NCBI RefSeq assembly: GCF_000281045.1
Contig: NW_008246088.1
Location: 191,565 to 221,865 of the forward strand
Length of the DNA: 30,301 nt
From: Saprolegnia diclina VS20
Lineage: Eukaryota; Oomycota; Saprolegniomycetes; Saprolegniales; Saprolegniaceae
Direction: 5' to 3'
A program made the translations under genes and the position numbers. Shown one piece after another: positions 28,807-30,301 of the stretch (position 1 is its first letter; the number at the start of each line of letters is the position of its first letter). Below the pieces are notes generated by a model, which searched no databases, was not told where the DNA came from, and was given only the letters and a program-made list of their open reading frames with translations.

Positions 28807-30301
28807 ATGGTCAAGTGGAACAAGGTCGTGGTCGCGACGTCGCCCGACGACGTTCCGCCCACGCCCGGCGAAGGCCCACGTCCACCGCTCCCGAGCGAGC
28901 CGCGTACGCATGCCTTGCCCAAGCGCTTCTTTCGGCTCGTCATCTTTTGCATGCATCTCTCGGGCGCGGGCTTCCTTGCGTTCATGGGCTACGGTCACTG
29001 GTACCTGACGCAGACGGCCGGCGGCTACGACTACGCCACAGTGCTGCGGCTCTTCCAGCCCGTGACCACGTCGGTCACAGTCTTTGCAGCCCTCGCGTCG
29101 CTCCACGCACTCTACATCTTGCGCTTGTTGTTTCGCTGCGCTAAGCGACGGCCGTCGTTCAAGCAGTACACGGTCGAGGCGCCGCCGCCGTCCTCGAATC
29201 GCTGCGTGCGATGGCTCAATGAGCTGCGCGAGGTGCATCGTAGCTTCCGCGTCGACGGCCCCAACTACGAATACAAGCTCGCGACCAAGCACGTGGTCGT
29301 TGCCGTCTCGCAGACGTACCGCGCGTACTCGACGAGCGCGCTTGTCGGCGTGAGCTCGATCAACGCAGTGTTTTCGTGCCTCCTCTTCGCCTACGGCGTC
29401 GTCGTGCCCGGCCTCTGGCGGTACACGCACATGCCCAAGCAGGCGCGCCGTCAGTATACGCTCATTGCTACGATCGCCATCAACTATGCAGCCAACATCC
29501 TGCTCCCGACGTGGATCCTTGCCCCGTATTACGACTACTTCACGCGGCCCGACGCTGGCACGCTCGCGTACGGCGACACGTTCTATCCCATCGGCGTCTC
29601 GGTGTGTCAAAGCATCCTCGCGACTTCAGCGCTCGACTTGGTCCTTTCGTGCATCACGCATGTGTTCCTTATGACGGCCATGTCGGACTTTCTCCGCAGC
29701 TTGGAACTGCCGCCGTCGACGCGCCGCGTCTCGTCGTCCGTTGCCAGCGGATCACTTCCGAGCAAGTGCCGTATGACGCTGACGCACCTTGTGCACCGCG
29801 CGGTCTTTGCGGGGTATGTGTTTAGTGTGCTGTGGGCGCTCGGGATGATCGTCCTCAACTACACGGCGTGGGCGCATCCGCCGTGCACGCGCGGGTGCCT
29901 CGCGCAGACCTACCCCTGGCTCACCGGCAAGTGCGCGTGCACTGTCCTCGAGACGACGTGCGACAGCGTCAACGGTACGCTCTTGCTGCCACCGACCGAC
30001 AGCCTCGAAGTCCGGTCGCTCGTCTTTCTCATCATCTCGCACTGCCCGCACCTTGTCATGCCACCGTCGCTGCAGGCGTTTACAAACCTCATTGGCCTCG
30101 AGATCTTCAATTCGACGCTGCTCTCGTGGGATGCGACGGCCAACATTGCGCCTTTGACGCGCTTCTCGTACGCGCAAATGGTCCGCACCAACATGACCGA
30201 CTTGCCGCTCGGGCTCTTTGTCGACGCGCCGTCGACGTTCATCGACCTCGAGATTTCCGAGACGAATTTGCACCAGATCTCGCTCGACCCGAACCTCTTG
30301 A
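28807..30301 (+). CDS. Polytopic membrane protein with cysteine-rich leucine-rich ectodomain (copy 2, truncated by window end)
   Basis: Open from ATG 28807 to the last base, 498 residues without a stop. It continues outside the window. It is clearly paralogous to the gene at 26337-28433: GGYDYATVLRLFQPV against GYDYVTVLHLYRPV, AANILLPTWILAPY against GMNILLPMWVLAPY, DTFYPIG, and the cluster CTRGCLAQTYPWLTGKCAC with identical C-x3-C-x11-C-x-C-x6-C spacing. The N-terminal tail differs: about 40 proline-rich residues before the first helix, against the tail of copy 1. The cytosolic loop between helices 5 and 6 is much shorter than in copy 1 and lacks its basic stretch. The leucine-rich part begins (FIDLEISETNLHQISL) before the sequence ends. 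Function is unknown; see copy 1. Confidence 0.88.
   Translation, partial: MVKWNKVVVATSPDDVPPTPGEGPRPPLPSEPRTHALPKRFFRLVIFCMHLSGAGFLAFMGYGHWYLTQTAGGYDYATVLRLFQPVTTSVTVFAALASLHALYILRLLFRCAKRRPSFKQYTVEAPPPSSNRCVRWLNELREVHRSFRVDGPNYEYKLATKHVVVAVSQTYRAYSTSALVGVSSINAVFSCLLFAYGVVVPGLWRYTHMPKQARRQYTLIATIAINYAANILLPTWILAPYYDYFTRPDAGTLAYGDTFYPIGVSVCQSILATSALDLVLSCITHVFLMTAMSDFLRSLELPPSTRRVSSSVASGSLPSKCRMTLTHLVHRAVFAGYVFSVLWALGMIVLNYTAWAHPPCTRGCLAQTYPWLTGKCACTVLETTCDSVNGTLLLPPTDSLEVRSLVFLIISHCPHLVMPPSLQAFTNLIGLEIFNSTLLSWDATANIAPLTRFSYAQMVRTNMTDLPLGLFVDAPSTFIDLEISETNLHQISLDPNLL

Noticed and set aside
28753-29610. 285-residue minus-strand frame opposite receptor-like copy 2
   Set aside because: Antisense shadow of a frame that is open for 498 codons and matches its neighbour.

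Overview
The window looks like nuclear DNA of a stramenopile, most likely a saprolegnialean oomycete. It is GC-rich and gene-dense. The gene set includes a transmembrane S53 peptidase, a multidomain MAP kinase, an AP2-domain protein and tandem polytopic leucine-rich proteins. Coding frames are broken by many very short GT-AG introns. No exact species is claimed. No tRNA, rRNA, CRISPR array or intact mobile element was seen.

Layout: 1-1385, no supported gene. 1386-3017 (+), intronless leucine-rich-repeat protein. 3332-5247 (-), sedolisin/tripeptidyl-peptidase (S53), 3 exons. 5473-6090 (-), PLAC8-family protein. 6462-8739 (+), methionine-synthase-reductase-like diflavin enzyme, 8 exons. 8803-12911 (-), WD40/transducin-type protein, 22 exons. 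13556-14324 (+), tentative small novel gene, 5 exons. 14364-17811 (-), MAP kinase with PH, NTF2-like, C2 and WW domains, 3 exons. 18455-20059 (+), extended SDR/epimerase-like protein, 12 exons. 20570-22172 (+), STE20 kinase of OSR1/SPAK type, 11 exons. 23202-25866 (-), AP2-domain protein with a C-terminal membrane region, 3 exons. 26337-28433 (+) and 28807 to the window end (+), two tandem paralogues of a six-pass membrane protein with a cysteine-rich, leucine-rich ectodomain; the second runs off the window.

The multi-exon models were built by hand. Homologous reading frames were joined at GT..AG sites and each total length was checked to be a multiple of three. Of 59 introns inferred this way, 56 are 37-57 nt long, 47 have a donor starting GTAC or GTGC rather than GTAAG, and 46 end in TAG.

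The genes do not form an operon-like pathway. Two signalling kinases (MAPK and STE20), a possibly membrane-tethered AP2 regulator and two receptor-like proteins give the right half a signalling flavour, but I infer no functional link from proximity. The best candidates for new biology are the five-domain MAP kinase, the membrane-anchored AP2 protein, the receptor-like tandem pair and the unusual intron grammar.
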